Shown in pieces: positions 18,927 through 27,565 of a stretch of DNA of 64,000 nucleotides. The DNA lies in the NCBI RefSeq assembly GCF_013408245.1, contig NZ_JACBYS010000001.1, forward strand, positions 1,302,001 to 1,366,000, read 5' to 3'. This stretch comes from Duganella sp. 1224 (lineage in GTDB: Bacteria; Pseudomonadota; Gammaproteobacteria; Burkholderiales; Burkholderiaceae_D). Numbering within the stretch: position 1 is the first letter of the stretch; each line of letters opens with the position of its first letter. The notes under the pieces are model-generated. The model searched no databases and was not told where the DNA came from. It saw only the letters and a list, made by a program, of their open reading frames with translations. A program made the position numbers and the translations under genes.

Positions 18927-20717
18927 ATGCAGGAGATTTTGCTCAAGAATTCCGAGCCGGAGCGCCTGCAGGCGCTCCACCAGTTGGGCATTTTGAACAC
19001 CAACACCAGCGAGTATTTCGACGCCATCACGCGGCTGGCGATGGAGATGTTTGGCGTGGCGGGCGCCTACATCTCGCTGCTCGACGGCGACCGCCAGTGG
19101 CTCAAGTCCACCGTCGGCTTCTGCCCGCCGAACAGCGAGCGTGATCAGACCTTCTGCCACTACACCATCCAGCAGCCCAACGTGCTGGTGATCGAGGATA
19201 CGCTGCTGGATGCGCGCTTTGCCAATAACCCGATGGTGACCGGCCCGCAAGCCGTGCGCTTCTACGCCGGCGCGCCGCTGATTACCGCCGAGGGGTATGC
19301 CATCGGCGCCCTGTGCGTGATCGACACCAGTCCGCGCAGCCTGAACACCGCCGAGAAGGAAAAGCTGGCCAGGCTGGCGTCGCTGGTGATGTCGCACATT
19401 ACGCTGGGCCGCGCTGTCGGCCACGTTGACGCCGTGAGCGGCATCCCCAACAAGTATCAGCTGTTTGCCGACCTGACCGCGCAAGGCCGCCTGTATCCGG
19501 GCCAGGACCGTGTGCTGGCCGATATCGCCATGCCGGATCCGGCCAAGTCGTTCGAAATCATCCGCGTGCTGGGCGCCGGCGTCTACGATGCCTTGGTGCG
19601 CGAAGTCGGCGCCCGGCTGATGCGGCTGTTCGAGGGCAGGGCGCAGGTGTATCACCTGAGCGATGCGCGCTTTGCCATCCTGTCGCGCGACGAGGACACC
19701 GAGGGCTTCATCGCCTACCTGCATAGCCTGGACGCGGCGCTCGAAGCGCCGCTGAATGGCTTGAATATCCCGATCTCGCTGGCCAGCTTCGGCGGTATCG
19801 TGGCGTTTGACCTGTGCCCCAACTCGGCCAACGACGCGCCGCGCAAGGCGGCGGCAGCCATCAATCAGGCCATGGTCAATCAGCAGCGCTGGAGCTTTTA
19901 CAGCAACGCCGAGGACGAGCAGCAGAAGCGCGCCTTCCGGCTGCTGAATGATGTGCGCCAGGCCATCGCCGGCAACCAGTTCGAGCTGTTTTACCAGCCC
20001 AAGCATGAACTGAACACCGGCGCCTGCAAGGCCGCCGAGGCGCTGCTGCGCTGGAACCACGCGGAACTGGGGCCGGTGTCGCCGGCGGAGTTCATTCCGC
20101 TGATCGAGAAGACCGCCTTGATCGGGCCACTGACCCATTGGGTCATCCACACCGCCATCCGCCAGTTGGGCGAGTGGCACGCGGCGGGCAATATGATCAA
20201 GCTGGCGATCAACCTGTCGGCCTACAATTTCGAGGAGCCGGACATCGTCGAGCGGCTGGCCGCGACCTGCCGCGAATTCCACGTCGATCCGCGTTACGTG
20301 GAAATCGAGTGCACCGAGGGCATGTGGATGGAGGGCCCGGATATCCTGAAGGCGCTGCATGGCATCCGCGACCTGGGCATGACGCTGGCACTGGACGATT
20401 TCGGCACCGGCTACAGCAACTTTGCCTACCTGCAGAAAGTGCCGGCCACGGTGGTCAAGGTCGACCAGTCGTTGATACGCCACGTGGACGCCAATCCGCG
20501 CGACCAGCGCATCGTGCGCTCGCTGATCGGCCTCGCGCGCGAGCTGGATTACCAGGTGGTGGCGGAAGGCGTGGAGACCGAGCAGTCACTGGGCCTGATC
20601 CGCGCCTGGGGCGCGGACGTGGCACAGGGTTACCACTTCGCCAAACCAATGAACGCCACGGCCTTCCTGGCGCACGCGATCGCCCATCGCGACCGCCACG
20701 TCGCCATCGCCGCCTGA
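18927..20717 (+). CDS. GAF / degenerate GGDEF / EAL c-di-GMP phosphodiesterase
   Basis: A 596-residue cytoplasmic protein with no membrane helix. A GAF sensor domain (about 22-160) is followed by a GGDEF-like region (about 170-310) that begins with SGIPNKYQLF but lacks the GGDEF active site. The EAL domain (about 335-585) keeps the catalytic set: EALLRW, the Asn of AINLS, EIECTE, LDDFGTGYS, the Lys of VVKVD, VAEGVETE and AQGYHFAKP. It should therefore hydrolyse c-di-GMP to pGpG, with GAF control. Its ATG lies 3 bases after the chemoreceptor stop, and the neighbouring LysR gene converges 3 bases after its own stop. Confidence 0.9.
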   Translation: MQEILLKNSEPERLQALHQLGILNTNTSEYFDAITRLAMEMFGVAGAYISLLDGDRQWLKSTVGFCPPNSERDQTFCHYTIQQPNVLVIEDTLLDARFANNPMVTGPQAVRFYAGAPLITAEGYAIGALCVIDTSPRSLNTAEKEKLARLASLVMSHITLGRAVGHVDAVSGIPNKYQLFADLTAQGRLYPGQDRVLADIAMPDPAKSFEIIRVLGAGVYDALVREVGARLMRLFEGRAQVYHLSDARFAILSRDEDTEGFIAYLHSLDAALEAPLNGLNIPISLASFGGIVAFDLCPNSANDAPRKAAAAINQAMVNQQRWSFYSNAEDEQQKRAFRLLNDVRQAIAGNQFELFYQPKHELNTGACKAAEALLRWNHAELGPVSPAEFIPLIEKTALIGPLTHWVIHTAIRQLGEWHAAGNMIKLAINLSAYNFEEPDIVERLAATCREFHVDPRYVEIECTEGMWMEGPDILKALHGIRDLGMTLALDDFGTGYSNFAYLQKVPATVVKVDQSLIRHVDANPRDQRIVRSLIGLARELDYQVVAEGVETEQSLGLIRAWGADVAQGYHFAKPMNATAFLAHAIAHRDRHVAIAA

Positions 20718-20720
20718 GTC

Positions 20721-21635
20721 TCAGGCGGGATAGGCGGCCTGGCACAGGGCGGTGATTTCGCCGCGCAGCCAGACGTGGGCCGGGTCGCGGTCCAGGCGCG
20801 GATGCCAGATGGCGGACACGTTGAAGGGCGGCGTTGGCACCGGCAGCGCGAAGCTTTGCAGTCCATTGGCGGCGGCGTACTCCGGCATCAAGGCGTTGCC
20901 CAGGCAGGAATGCGGTACCACCGCCAGCAGGTCGGAGTTGCGGGCCACTTGCATGGCGTGCGTGTAGCCGGCAACGGTCATCAGCACCTCGCGCTTCAAT
21001 CCCATCGCCGCCAGCGCGGCATCGACCGGCGTGGGCCGCTGCGCGGCCACGTGACCAAACCGCGCGTAGCGGCTGGCGTCGATCTCGGCGCCGTCCAGCA
21101 AGGGATGGCCCTTGCGGCACACGCCGACGTAGCGGTCGCGGAACAGCAGGCGCGCACGGATTTCCGGCGCCGTGGTGCGCACCGTGCCGATTTCCAGGTC
21201 GATGGCGCCATCGCGCAGCGGCTGCGCATCCCAATCCAGCTTGGCCACGAAATGGAGCCGCACGCCTGGCGCGGCGCGGTGTATCCTGGTCATCAAGGGC
21301 GCGGCCGCCAGGTCGACGAATCCTTCGCCAGCGCGGATGGTGAAGCTGCGCTCCAGCGTGGCCGGGTCGCATTGCTGATCTGCGGGACGCAGCACCGCCT
21401 GGACCTGGCGCGCGAGCGCCGGCACTTGCTGGCTGAGTTGCTCGGCATAGGGCGTGAGCACCAGCGCGCGGCCAGCCTGCAGCAGCAAGCGGTCGCCGGT
21501 GGCTGCGCGCAGGCGCGTCAGCGTGCGGCTCATCGCAGACACGCTCAGGCCAAGCCGGCGCGCGGCGCCGGTCACGCTGCGCTCAGTCAGCAGCGCTTCC
21601 AGCGCGACGAGCAGATTGAGGTCGATATTCGTCAT
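20721..21635 (-). CDS. LysR-family transcriptional regulator
   Basis: A 304-residue regulator. The N-terminal winged helix-turn-helix (MTNIDLNLLVALEALLTERSVTGAARRLGLSVSAMSRTL) begins at the chosen start at 21635; an earlier ATG adds seven residues and no ribosome site. The rest is a periplasmic-binding-like effector domain. It is divergent from the SDR gene with 107 bp between starts and a 17-bp dyad in that gap, so it very probably controls that gene and itself. The inducer is unknown. Confidence 0.9.
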   Translation of the reverse strand: MTNIDLNLLVALEALLTERSVTGAARRLGLSVSAMSRTLTRLRAATGDRLLLQAGRALVLTPYAEQLSQQVPALARQVQAVLRPADQQCDPATLERSFTIRAGEGFVDLAAAPLMTRIHRAAPGVRLHFVAKLDWDAQPLRDGAIDLEIGTVRTTAPEIRARLLFRDRYVGVCRKGHPLLDGAEIDASRYARFGHVAAQRPTPVDAALAAMGLKREVLMTVAGYTHAMQVARNSDLLAVVPHSCLGNALMPEYAAANGLQSFALPVPTPPFNVSAIWHPRLDRDPAHVWLRGEITALCQAAYPA

Positions 21636-21655
21636 GGGCCGATTATAGCGTCGCA

Positions 21656-21672
21656 TGCAATCGTGGATTGCA
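21656..21672. promoter_or_regulatory. Probable LysR operator
   Basis: A perfect dyad with arms TGCAATC and GATTGCA around GTG. It sits between the divergent LysR and SDR genes, only 21 bp from the LysR start. A further half-like TGCAAT occurs downstream (about 21690-21700). Position and symmetry fit a LysR regulatory binding site. Confidence 0.6.
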
Positions 21673-21742
21673 CGCCAGGCGTCTGGTGCAATGCCGGCGA
21701 GGGACTATCATGTGCTGGTGTTCTTAAACAAAGGATCAGGCC

Positions 21743-22432
21743 ATGCCCACTCTCCTGTTAATTGGCGCCTCGCGTGGACTTGGTCACGCGATGGCGGCGG
21801 AATTCATCACCAAAGGCTGGCATGTCGTCGGCACCGTGCGCGCCGGCGCGCGAACGCCGTTGCATGACCTGTCCGACGCGCATCCCGGCTGGATCGACAT
21901 CGAAACGCTAGACATCACCGACAGCGGCCAGTTGCACGCGCTGCGCCAGCGGCTGGCCGGGCGGGTTTTCGACGCGCTGTTTGTGAACGCGGGCACCACC
22001 AATCCCGATCCCACCCAGACCATCGGCGCAGTATCGACCGAAGATTTCGTCAGCCTGATGATCACCAACGCCCTGAGTCCGATGCGCGTGCTGGAAACGC
22101 TGGCGGAGTGCGTGCGGCCGGACGGGCTGCTGGGCGTGATGTCGTCGGGCCAGGGCAGCATTGCCAACAACCATGCGGGGCAGCGCGAACTCTATCGCGG
22201 CACCAAGGCGGCGCTGAACCAGTTTATGCGCAGCTTCGCGGCGCGGCAGGACAGCGCGCGGCGGCCGATGCTGACCATGGCGCCTGGCTGGGTGCGCACC
22301 GAACTGGGTGGCGACGAGGCGCCGCTGCGCATCGAAGACAGTATCCCGTCGCTGGTCAACGTCATGCTGACGAAGCTGGGCCGGCCGGGATTGGAATACC
22401 TCGATTACCAGGGGCGCACCGTGCCGTGGTAG
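21743..22432 (+). CDS. Short-chain dehydrogenase/reductase
   Basis: A 229-residue Rossmann-fold oxidoreductase. The nucleotide motif is GASRGLG at residues 8-14, NAG follows strand 4, and the active site has Ser (MSSGQG) and YRGTK (Tyr and Lys). The C-terminal region after APGWVRTELGG is short, giving a protein smaller than most classical members. The substrate is unknown. The divergent LysR regulator is its likely controller. Confidence 0.87.
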   Translation: MPTLLLIGASRGLGHAMAAEFITKGWHVVGTVRAGARTPLHDLSDAHPGWIDIETLDITDSGQLHALRQRLAGRVFDALFVNAGTTNPDPTQTIGAVSTEDFVSLMITNALSPMRVLETLAECVRPDGLLGVMSSGQGSIANNHAGQRELYRGTKAALNQFMRSFAARQDSARRPMLTMAPGWVRTELGGDEAPLRIEDSIPSLVNVMLTKLGRPGLEYLDYQGRTVPW

Positions 22433-22484
22433 ACGCGCCGGCAGCACTGGCCCGGATTGCAAAGTTGGCATTATAATCGGCGCC

Positions 22485-23858
22485 ATGAAAACCACACTGC
22501 GCCTGATTCCCCTGATGTTGCTGCTGGCCGGATGCCAGTCCACCCAGCAGCGCATCGCCGACTGCAAGGTTGGCGACTGGACCGCCATCGGACACAAGGA
22601 CGGCGTGACCGGCGAGCCGGCCAGCTACGCCGAGCGCAAGGACTTCTGCGACGACCACGCCGACAAGCCGGCCGCCACCGATGCCGCCGCCCGCTACGCC
22701 GCCGGCTGGGCGCAAGGCAACTGGGACGCGTGGCAGGCGTTGGGCCAGCAGGACGGCGTGCAAGGCCAGCAGCCCCGGTATGAGCAGCGCGTCGGCAGTG
22801 ACGAGGTCCGCAAGCACAAGACACCGCTGAACCGTCCCGCATACGACGCCGGCTGGGCCAACGGCAATACCACCTACTGGCGCAACACCGGCCTGCGCGA
22901 CGGCACCGACGGCCTGCCATCGACGCAAAAGGAACCCCGCCGCGCCAATGCCGCCGCCGCGCAGTTGCGCTTTGACGATGCGGCCTATACCGACGGCTGG
23001 CGCGCCGGCAACCGCACCTTCTGGTCGGACGCGGGCTATTCCGACGCCAAAAGTGGGATCCCGGACAGCGAGTTCCGCAACCGCGCCGCCGCCGCGCGCA
23101 GCGCCGGCGTCGACGTGCAGGAGGATGCCTACCGCACCGCATGGAGCGCGGAGATCGTCAACTACTGGCGCAATCTCGGCACGCAGGATGCCACCAGCGG
23201 CAAGGAGTTTGGCCAGCGCGGACGCGAGGCCAAGGCCAAGGGCCTGAAAATCCATGAGCAGGAATACCGCCAGGCCTGGGAGAGCCGCCTGCTGGCTTAC
23301 TGGCGCGATACCGGCGCGGCCGATGGGTATGGCCATCCCTTCCTGCTGGAAGAACGCATCCGCAACGCCAGCCGTGACGGCGTGTTCGCCATCCCCGGCA
23401 CTGAGGATGCCTACACCCAGGCCTGGCAGCGCGAGAACGCGCGCTACTGCGTGCCGGATAACGCCTTTGAGCGCGGCCGCGCCAACAGCGGCATGGCGGT
23501 GGAGGTATGCGCGCCGGCGGTGCAGAACCAGCTGAAACACGCGTATGTAAGCGGACAGGATTACGAGGTGGCCGCCGCCAAGTACCAGCAGGCGGTGGCG
23601 GAGGCGAACGAGCTGGCAAATCGCGCGCGCGACGCCCGCTATCGCCTGGGGAAACTGGAGCGCGAGATCCGCGCCGCACAGGAAGCGAAAGACCGTCCCG
23701 TCAACGACGACACGGCCAAACAGGACCGTCGCCGCGAGCAGGAGCGGCGTGAGTTAAACGACTATCTGCAGCGGCTGGAGCGGCAACTGGATGACGCCCG
23801 CCGCTGGATCGAGCGTCACGATCTGCAAATGCAGCGCCTGCGCCGCGAGATCTATTAG
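22485..23858 (+). CDS. DUF2799 lipoprotein with seven tandem repeat units
   Basis: A 457-residue lipoprotein: signal peptide with lipobox LAGC (Cys17). The body is built of repeats of the form Y-x2-G/A-W-x6-YW-x3-G-x2-D-x2-SG, starting near residues 31 (short), 71, 120, 168, 216, 261 and 310, spaced about 45-50 residues. The last unit keeps the canonical YC-x-P form of DUF2799. A highly charged coiled coil (about 360-457) follows and may reach across the periplasm or bind a partner. Typical DUF2799 proteins have one such unit, so this looks like an internally expanded version. The function of the family is unknown. Its stop overlaps the convergent receptor gene by 4 bases. Confidence 0.82.
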   Translation: MKTTLRLIPLMLLLAGCQSTQQRIADCKVGDWTAIGHKDGVTGEPASYAERKDFCDDHADKPAATDAAARYAAGWAQGNWDAWQALGQQDGVQGQQPRYEQRVGSDEVRKHKTPLNRPAYDAGWANGNTTYWRNTGLRDGTDGLPSTQKEPRRANAAAAQLRFDDAAYTDGWRAGNRTFWSDAGYSDAKSGIPDSEFRNRAAAARSAGVDVQEDAYRTAWSAEIVNYWRNLGTQDATSGKEFGQRGREAKAKGLKIHEQEYRQAWESRLLAYWRDTGAADGYGHPFLLEERIRNASRDGVFAIPGTEDAYTQAWQRENARYCVPDNAFERGRANSGMAVEVCAPAVQNQLKHAYVSGQDYEVAAAKYQQAVAEANELANRARDARYRLGKLEREIRAAQEAKDRPVNDDTAKQDRRREQERRELNDYLQRLERQLDDARRWIERHDLQMQRLRREIY

Positions 23859-26047
23859 AAGCCGACCGTCGCCGACACCGAGATGGTGCGCGGCGCGCCC
23901 AGGATCAGGTAGCCCGAACCCGGGTAGCCGCCGGCCGACGCCCAGTAGCTCTTGTCGGTGATGTTGTCCACGCGGGCGCGGAACGTCACGTTGCGGTCCA
24001 GGATGCGGGTGGCGTAGCTGGCGCCCAGGTCCAGGCGCGTCCACGACGGCAGTTCCTGGGTGTTGGCGCCGTCCGCGTATTGCGACGAGGTGTACACCGT
24101 GCGCGCGTTCAGGCTCAGGCCACGCACGCCCGGCACGTCCCAGTCGACGCCGATGTTCAGCTGCGTATCCGGCACGCCGATCACGTCCTTGCCCTGATTG
24201 ACGCCGCCGGCGGTCACGCGCTGCTTGGCATCGAGCAGCGTCAGGCCGCCCAGCAGGCGCAGGCCGCGCAGCGGCATGCCGTACACGGTCATCTCCAGGC
24301 CCTGGTTGCGCTGTTCGCCAAACACGCCGAAGTGGTTGTTCTGCACGTAGGCCGAAGGCTGGTTGGTGCGGAACAGCGCGGCGCTCGCGCCCAGCGTGCC
24401 CACGTCGTACTTGACGCCGACTTCCTTCTGCTTCGACACGTATGGCGAGAACACCTCGCCGACGTTGTCGATGGCGGTGCCGGAAGCGGTCGGGCCTTGC
24501 TGCAGGCCTTCGATGTAGTTGGCGTACAGCGACACCGACTTGAGCGGGCGATACACCACGCCGGCCATCGGCGTCACCTTGCTCTGGTCGTAGTGCGAGG
24601 TGGCGGCGCCGGTGTTGTAGTCATAATTGTCCGACTTGATGGTCTGGTGACGCGCGCCGACGGTCAGCAGCAGCTTATCGTCCAGCATCGACAGCGTATC
24701 AGCCAGCGCGTAGCTGGACAGGATGGTCTTGGCGGTCAGGCCTGGATTGCTCAACACGCCGCCGGTGAAGAAGGTCGCGGGCGGGGCGCTGACGTCGATC
24801 GGACTGTAGATGTTGGTGGCGATGCCGCCAAAGGTACTGAACGCATAGGCGTTCTTCGACTCCAGCCAGTAGCTCGACGCGCTGGCGCTGATGGTATGGC
24901 CCACGCTGCCGGTGCGCAGCTTGGTGCGCGCGCCGATTTCGCCGGTGCGGACGTTGTCGTGGCGCGCGTTGTCGAAGCGGTAGGCGTTGGCCGTGCCGTC
25001 GATGGCGGTGACGGTCGGCTCGGACAGCACGTTGTTCTCGTCGCCGCTGCGCGCGCCGAAGGCGGCCCAGGCCACGGTGTCCTGGCCCAGATCCCATTCG
25101 CCGCGCAGGGTACCGAAGGTGTCGCGTTCATTCGAGTGCGTCCAGTTCTGCGCCCAGTTGCTGGTGCTGTCCGGCGCCGCCGGCAGCGCGATGCCGGCGG
25201 CCACGTTGACGGCCGGACGCGGGGAATTCAGCTTGTGGTCCTGATTGCCCAGGTCCGCCGACAGGCGGAAGTCGCGGCCCTGGTAGTCCAGGCCCACCGA
25301 GGCCACGGTCAGTTCGCGGTGTTCCTTGTCGACGGCGGTGTCGCCGTCGCGGCGCGCCACGTTGACACGGATGCCGGCCGCGTTGTCCGGACCGAAGCGA
25401 CGCGCGATATCCGCCGCCGCGTAACCCTGGCCGCCGCTTTCCACGCCCACCGTCACCTCGGTCAGCGGGTTGTTGCCGGCACGCTTAGGCAGCAGGTTGA
25501 TGGAGCCGCCGATGCCACCGCCGCCCGGCGCGGCGCCGTTGAGGAAGGAGTTCGCGCCGCGGAAAACTTCCACGCGCTCCAGCAGTTCCGACGCCACGAA
25601 CTGGCGCGGCAGCACGCCGTACAAGCCGTTGTATGCCAGGTCGTCCGAGCTGACGGCGAAGCCGCGGATCACGTACAACTCCTGGAAATTGCCGAAACCG
25701 CGCGCCACGCGCACCGAGGGATCGTTCTGCAGCACGTCCGCCACGCTGCGGGCCTGCTGGTCCTGGATCAGGGCCGAGGTGAAGTTCAGCGTGTTGAACG
25801 GCGCTTCCATGATGTCGACATTGCCCAGCAGGCCCGCGCGGCCGCCGCGCGCCACCTGGCCGCCGGCGAAGTTCTTGGACAGGCCGCCGGCCGACGCGTC
25901 CGCCGAGGCGCTGACCACGACGGTCTGGACTTGCTGGTCGGCGCTGTCGGCGGCGGTGCCGCTTCCGGTCTGTGCCCGCGCGGTGGCGGCAACCAGCAGC
26001 ATGGCGGCAAGGGCGAATGGGGACAATTTCAGGTTCTTGTTAGGCAT
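23855..26047 (-). CDS. TonB-dependent siderophore receptor
   Basis: A 730-residue outer-membrane receptor. Signal peptide, then a TonB-box-like VQTVVVSA near residue 40, a plug domain with the siderophore-receptor signature (VIRGFAV, LERVEVFRGANSFLNGAAPGGGGIGGSINLLPKRA), and a 22-strand barrel ending in VGF. There is no N-terminal signalling (STN) domain, so it is not an obvious sigma-factor transducer. A Fur-like box lies 17 bases upstream of its start. The PepSY membrane protein is divergent. Together they look like an iron-siderophore uptake pair. Confidence 0.92.
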   Translation of the reverse strand: MPNKNLKLSPFALAAMLLVAATARAQTGSGTAADSADQQVQTVVVSASADASAGGLSKNFAGGQVARGGRAGLLGNVDIMEAPFNTLNFTSALIQDQQARSVADVLQNDPSVRVARGFGNFQELYVIRGFAVSSDDLAYNGLYGVLPRQFVASELLERVEVFRGANSFLNGAAPGGGGIGGSINLLPKRAGNNPLTEVTVGVESGGQGYAAADIARRFGPDNAAGIRVNVARRDGDTAVDKEHRELTVASVGLDYQGRDFRLSADLGNQDHKLNSPRPAVNVAAGIALPAAPDSTSNWAQNWTHSNERDTFGTLRGEWDLGQDTVAWAAFGARSGDENNVLSEPTVTAIDGTANAYRFDNARHDNVRTGEIGARTKLRTGSVGHTISASASSYWLESKNAYAFSTFGGIATNIYSPIDVSAPPATFFTGGVLSNPGLTAKTILSSYALADTLSMLDDKLLLTVGARHQTIKSDNYDYNTGAATSHYDQSKVTPMAGVVYRPLKSVSLYANYIEGLQQGPTASGTAIDNVGEVFSPYVSKQKEVGVKYDVGTLGASAALFRTNQPSAYVQNNHFGVFGEQRNQGLEMTVYGMPLRGLRLLGGLTLLDAKQRVTAGGVNQGKDVIGVPDTQLNIGVDWDVPGVRGLSLNARTVYTSSQYADGANTQELPSWTRLDLGASYATRILDRNVTFRARVDNITDKSYWASAGGYPGSGYLILGAPRTISVSATVGF

Positions 26048-26063
26048 GGCGTTTTACTAAGTA

Positions 26064-26083
26064 AATGAGAGCGATTCTCAATT
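26064..26083. promoter_or_regulatory. Fur-like box upstream of the TonB receptor
   Basis: AATGAGAGCGATTCTCAATT has near-perfect dyad symmetry (TGAGA and TTCTCA) and matches the betaproteobacterial Fur box core AATGAGAA...TTCTCATT. It lies just upstream of the TonB-dependent receptor start, where Fur would block transcription when iron is plentiful. Confidence 0.7.
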
Positions 26084-26113
26084 ATAACGCCCGCGACGCT
26101 TTTTTTGTCGCTG

Positions 26114-26138
26114 AATGAGAGTAATTTGCATTATCATT
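26114..26138. promoter_or_regulatory. Second Fur-like box, upstream of the PepSY protein
   Basis: A dyad with outer arms AATGAGAGTAAT and ATTATCATT about the centre TTGC. It resembles overlapping Fur hexamers and lies 30 bases before the PepSY-protein start. With the box at 26064 it suggests that both divergent genes are iron-repressed. Confidence 0.65.
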
Positions 26139-26168
26139 GTTAACTAAGTACAGTAACTGGATAACAAA

Positions 26169-27335
26169 ATGACACCAATCACCGTCCGCCGCTGGGCATG
26201 GGTACACAAATGGAGCAGCCTGGTTTGCACTGTCTTCATGCTGCTGCTGTGTGTCACCGGCCTGCCGCTGATTTATCACCACGAGATCGATCACCTGCTG
26301 GGCAACGCCATCGAGGCGCCGGCCATGCCCGCCGATACGCCCAGGGCCAGCCTGGACGATGTGATCGCCGCCGGCAAGGCGCTGTATCCGAACAAGGTTG
26401 CCATGTACCTGTCGCAGGAGCCGGACGACGCCAGCATCTGGTATCTGACGATGGGCGACCATCCGACCGACGAAGCCTTCAAGTCGGTTGCCGTGGACGC
26501 GCGCACCGCCAAGGTACTGGGCGAACCTAGCTTCGAAGGCAGCTTCCTGGGCGTGATGTTCCACCTGCACGTCGACCTGTACGCCGGCCTGTGGGGCAAG
26601 CTGTTCCTCGGTTTCATGGGCCTGCTGCTGGTGATCGCCATTATTTCCGGCGTGGTGCTGTACGCGCCGTTCATGCGCAAGCTGGAATTTGGCGAGGTGC
26701 GGCGCGAGCGCGGTCCGCGCGTCAAATGGCTGGACCTGCACAATATGCTGGGCATCGTCACGCTGACCTGGGCCTTCGTGGTCGGCGCCACCGGCATGAT
26801 CAACACCTGGGCAGACCTGATGCTGAAATACTGGCAGGCGACCGAGATGGCGGAGATGGTGGCGCCGTACAAAGGCATGCCGGCGCCGACCCGGCTTGGC
26901 TCGATGCAGAAATCGCTGGAAAACGCGGTGGCGGCGGAGCCGGGCATGAAGATTGGTTTCGTGGCCTTCCCCGGTACGCCGTTCACCAGCCCGCACCACT
27001 ATGGCATCTTCATGCGCGGCGACGAGGCGCTGACTTCGCGCCTGTACAAGCCGGTGTTGATTGATGCGCAGACCACCGAGATCACCGACCGCCGCAACCT
27101 GCCTTGGTATCTCACCGGCCTGCTGATTTCGCAGCCGCTGCACTTTGGCGACTACGGCGGCGCGTGGATGCAGTTCCTGTGGGCGGCGCTGGACGTCATC
27201 ACCATCTTTGTACTGGGCAGCGGCCTGTATCTGTGGCTGAAACGCGGCGCGCCCGCACCGGCACGCGCGGCGGCGCCGGCCAGGATCGAAGAGCAGGGTA
27301 CGCCGGTACTGGCGACCGAAGGAGAGGCGCGATGA
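26169..27335 (+). CDS. PepSY-domain membrane protein, iron-regulated (PiuB-like)
   Basis: A 388-residue inner-membrane protein of the PepSY-associated TM family. Helices lie at about 14-38 (after VRRWAWVHKWSSL), 140-165, 190-215 and 330-360, with periplasmic PepSY segments between. Relatives sit beside siderophore receptors and are thought to reduce or release iron from siderophores in the periplasm. The arrangement here, divergent from a TonB receptor with Fur-like boxes between, supports that role. The next small gene overlaps its stop as ATGA. Confidence 0.87.
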   Translation: MTPITVRRWAWVHKWSSLVCTVFMLLLCVTGLPLIYHHEIDHLLGNAIEAPAMPADTPRASLDDVIAAGKALYPNKVAMYLSQEPDDASIWYLTMGDHPTDEAFKSVAVDARTAKVLGEPSFEGSFLGVMFHLHVDLYAGLWGKLFLGFMGLLLVIAIISGVVLYAPFMRKLEFGEVRRERGPRVKWLDLHNMLGIVTLTWAFVVGATGMINTWADLMLKYWQATEMAEMVAPYKGMPAPTRLGSMQKSLENAVAAEPGMKIGFVAFPGTPFTSPHHYGIFMRGDEALTSRLYKPVLIDAQTTEITDRRNLPWYLTGLLISQPLHFGDYGGAWMQFLWAALDVITIFVLGSGLYLWLKRGAPAPARAAAPARIEEQGTPVLATEGEAR

Positions 27336-27514
27336 ATGGCCCATTCATGCGCATGTGGGGCGCACCGATCGCGCTGGCGATTCTGACTGTCATTGGACTG
27401 GTGTCGGCCCTGGTGGGGGACGGTATCTGGGACCACGTCTCCGCTGTGGCGCTGGGTGTACCGGTACTGTTATGCCTGTGGTACGGCTTGCGGCGGCGCA
27501 CAAGAAACGGTTGA
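27332..27514 (+). CDS. Small two-helix membrane protein
   Basis: A 60-residue protein beginning MNGPFMRMWGAPIALAIL. Two hydrophobic helices (about 10-30 and 37-52) are followed by a basic tail (GLRRRTRNG). The ATG overlaps the stop of the PepSY gene (ATGA), so it is translated with it and may be an accessory subunit of that protein. No known function. Confidence 0.72.
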   Translation: MNGPFMRMWGAPIALAILTVIGLVSALVGDGIWDHVSAVALGVPVLLCLWYGLRRRTRNG

Positions 27515-27537
27515 TTTTTTTGCAGTTGTTGTATCAT
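27511..27537 (+). promoter_or_regulatory. Weak sigma70-like promoter before pta
   Basis: TTGATT and TATCAT separated by 15 bases lie 28 bases before the pta start, in an AT-rich strip between two GC-rich genes. The spacing is shorter than ideal. Confidence 0.3.
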
Positions 27538-27565
27538 TCCCATGCTGCCTTACTGAGGAGATCGC

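Noticed and set aside
17247..20483. Minus-strand frame of 1078 codons opposite the chemoreceptor and GAF/EAL genes
   Set aside because: Runs antisense through two genes with clear motifs; no ribosome site and low-complexity His/Arg/Gly sequence.
24080..26068. Plus-strand frame of 662 codons opposite the TonB receptor
   Set aside because: Antisense shadow: Ala/His/Arg-rich translation and no domain.
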